A stretch of DNA of 64,000 bases from Cellvibrio sp. UBA7671 (GTDB taxonomy: Bacteria > Pseudomonadota > Gammaproteobacteria > Pseudomonadales > Cellvibrionaceae): contig DLHJ01000002.1 of NCBI GenBank assembly GCA_002483145.1, positions 434,001 through 498,000 on the forward strand. Reading direction: 5' to 3'. A model generated the notes under the pieces. It was given only the letters and a program-made list of their open reading frames with translations, was not told where the DNA came from and ran no database searches. Positions 63,549-64,000 of this stretch are shown one piece after another. The position numbers were made by a program, and so were the translations under genes. The stretch's first letter is position 1. Every line of letters begins with the position of its first letter.

Positions 63549-64000
63549 TTGATTATTTTTCGTTATCTCTCGCGGGATTTGTTGATCACCAGTTTGGCAG
63601 TGAGCGCGATTTTGCTCACCATCTTTCTCTCGGGAAAATTCAGCGATTACCTCGATGATGCCGCGCAAGGCAAGCTTGCTGTAGACGTGCTTTTCACCAT
63701 TATCGCCTACCGTATGCCCAATTTATTGGAATTGATTTTACCCCTGGGGTTTTATCTAGCGATTCTGCTCGCCTATGGGCGTATGTATATCGAAAGTGAA
63801 ATGGTCGTATTATCGGCGACCGGCATGAGCCAGTGGCAATTGGTGCGCATTACCTTGGTACCTGCCGCATTGGTGGCCTTGGTTGTCGCGGCATTTAGTT
63901 TTTGGTTAAGCCCTCTAGGTGCCCAACTCACTGAGCAAGTTCTCGCGGAGCAGCGCAATCGCAGCGAGTTTGAAAGCTTGCAAGAAGGGCGCTTTCAGGC
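63549..64000 (+). CDS. lptF: LPS export permease LptF, truncated by the window edge
   Basis: The product begins LIIFRYLSRDLLITSLAVSAIL and continues through LVVAAFSFWLSPLGAQLTEQ; these and PNLLELILPLGFYLAILLAYGRMYIESEMVVLSATG are LptF features, with the first three membrane helices inside the window. LptF works with LptG and LptB to extract LPS from the inner membrane. The start is TTG, with AGGA 8 bp upstream; no ATG is in frame nearby. It diverges from pepA, the common gammaproteobacterial arrangement. Confidence 0.92.
   Translation, partial: MIIFRYLSRDLLITSLAVSAILLTIFLSGKFSDYLDDAAQGKLAVDVLFTIIAYRMPNLLELILPLGFYLAILLAYGRMYIESEMVVLSATGMSQWQLVRITLVPAALVALVVAAFSFWLSPLGAQLTEQVLAEQRNRSEFESLQEGRFQ

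Overview
The window reads as chromosome of a Gram-negative gammaproteobacterium. The right end (cnoX-like thioredoxin, ylqF, holC, pepA, lptF) is ordinary core genome, and the protein sequences and gene order fit a Cellvibrio-like bacterium; that genus guess is inference, not a database result. No rRNA, tRNA, CRISPR array or intact insertion sequence was recognised.

About 52 kb (roughly 0.6-52.8 kb) is a dense block of genes for life without oxygen. From left to right: oxygen-independent haem synthesis (hemN); a nitrate transporter and NarL-type regulator; molybdenum cofactor genes (moeA, moaABCDE, mobA); a second nitrate transporter; oxygen-independent ubiquinone hydroxylation (ubiU, ubiV, ubiT); anaerobic ribonucleotide reductase (nrdDG); membrane nitrate reductase narGHJI followed by ppiC, ric and a small Cys protein; a CBS protein and the sensor narX; the NO regulator nsrR with nnrS and a ybaN-like gene; a second ric with a quinol NO reductase; azurin; gdhA; ackA-pta; cytochrome-linked NO reductase norCBQD preceded by a 41-residue membrane peptide; a second azurin; and periplasmic nitrate reductase napEDABC.

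The genes form one programme. Mo cofactor made by Moa/MoeA/MobA feeds NarG and NapA. NarK proteins bring nitrate in. NarXL sense nitrate, and six 16-bp TAC-N10-GTA palindromes lie in front of narK/narL, moaA, the second narK, nrdG, narG and narX. FNR/Anr-type boxes lie before hemN, nrdG and the DGC-domain gene, with a weaker one before moaA. Nitric oxide is handled by two Nor enzymes, two RIC proteins, NnrS and NsrR, with NsrR-type operators before ric2-norB and before the second azurin. HemN, UbiTUV and NrdDG replace oxygen-requiring steps of haem, quinone and dNTP synthesis. No nitrite reductase (nirS, nirK, nrfA, nirBD) and no nosZ is visible, so the step from nitrite to NO is missing here.

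From 52.8 to about 56 kb lies a gene-poor accessory stretch with gene remnants, a HAD hydrolase, an unrecognised protein, a DUF1330-like protein and imperfect repeats. It ends at the 5' end of a thioredoxin-TPR gene whose first ~45 residues look replaced, a plausible island boundary. From 56 kb to the end is core genome: a DUF4380 lipoprotein, YlqF GTPase, an MFS permease, Pol III chi, leucyl aminopeptidase and the start of lptF.
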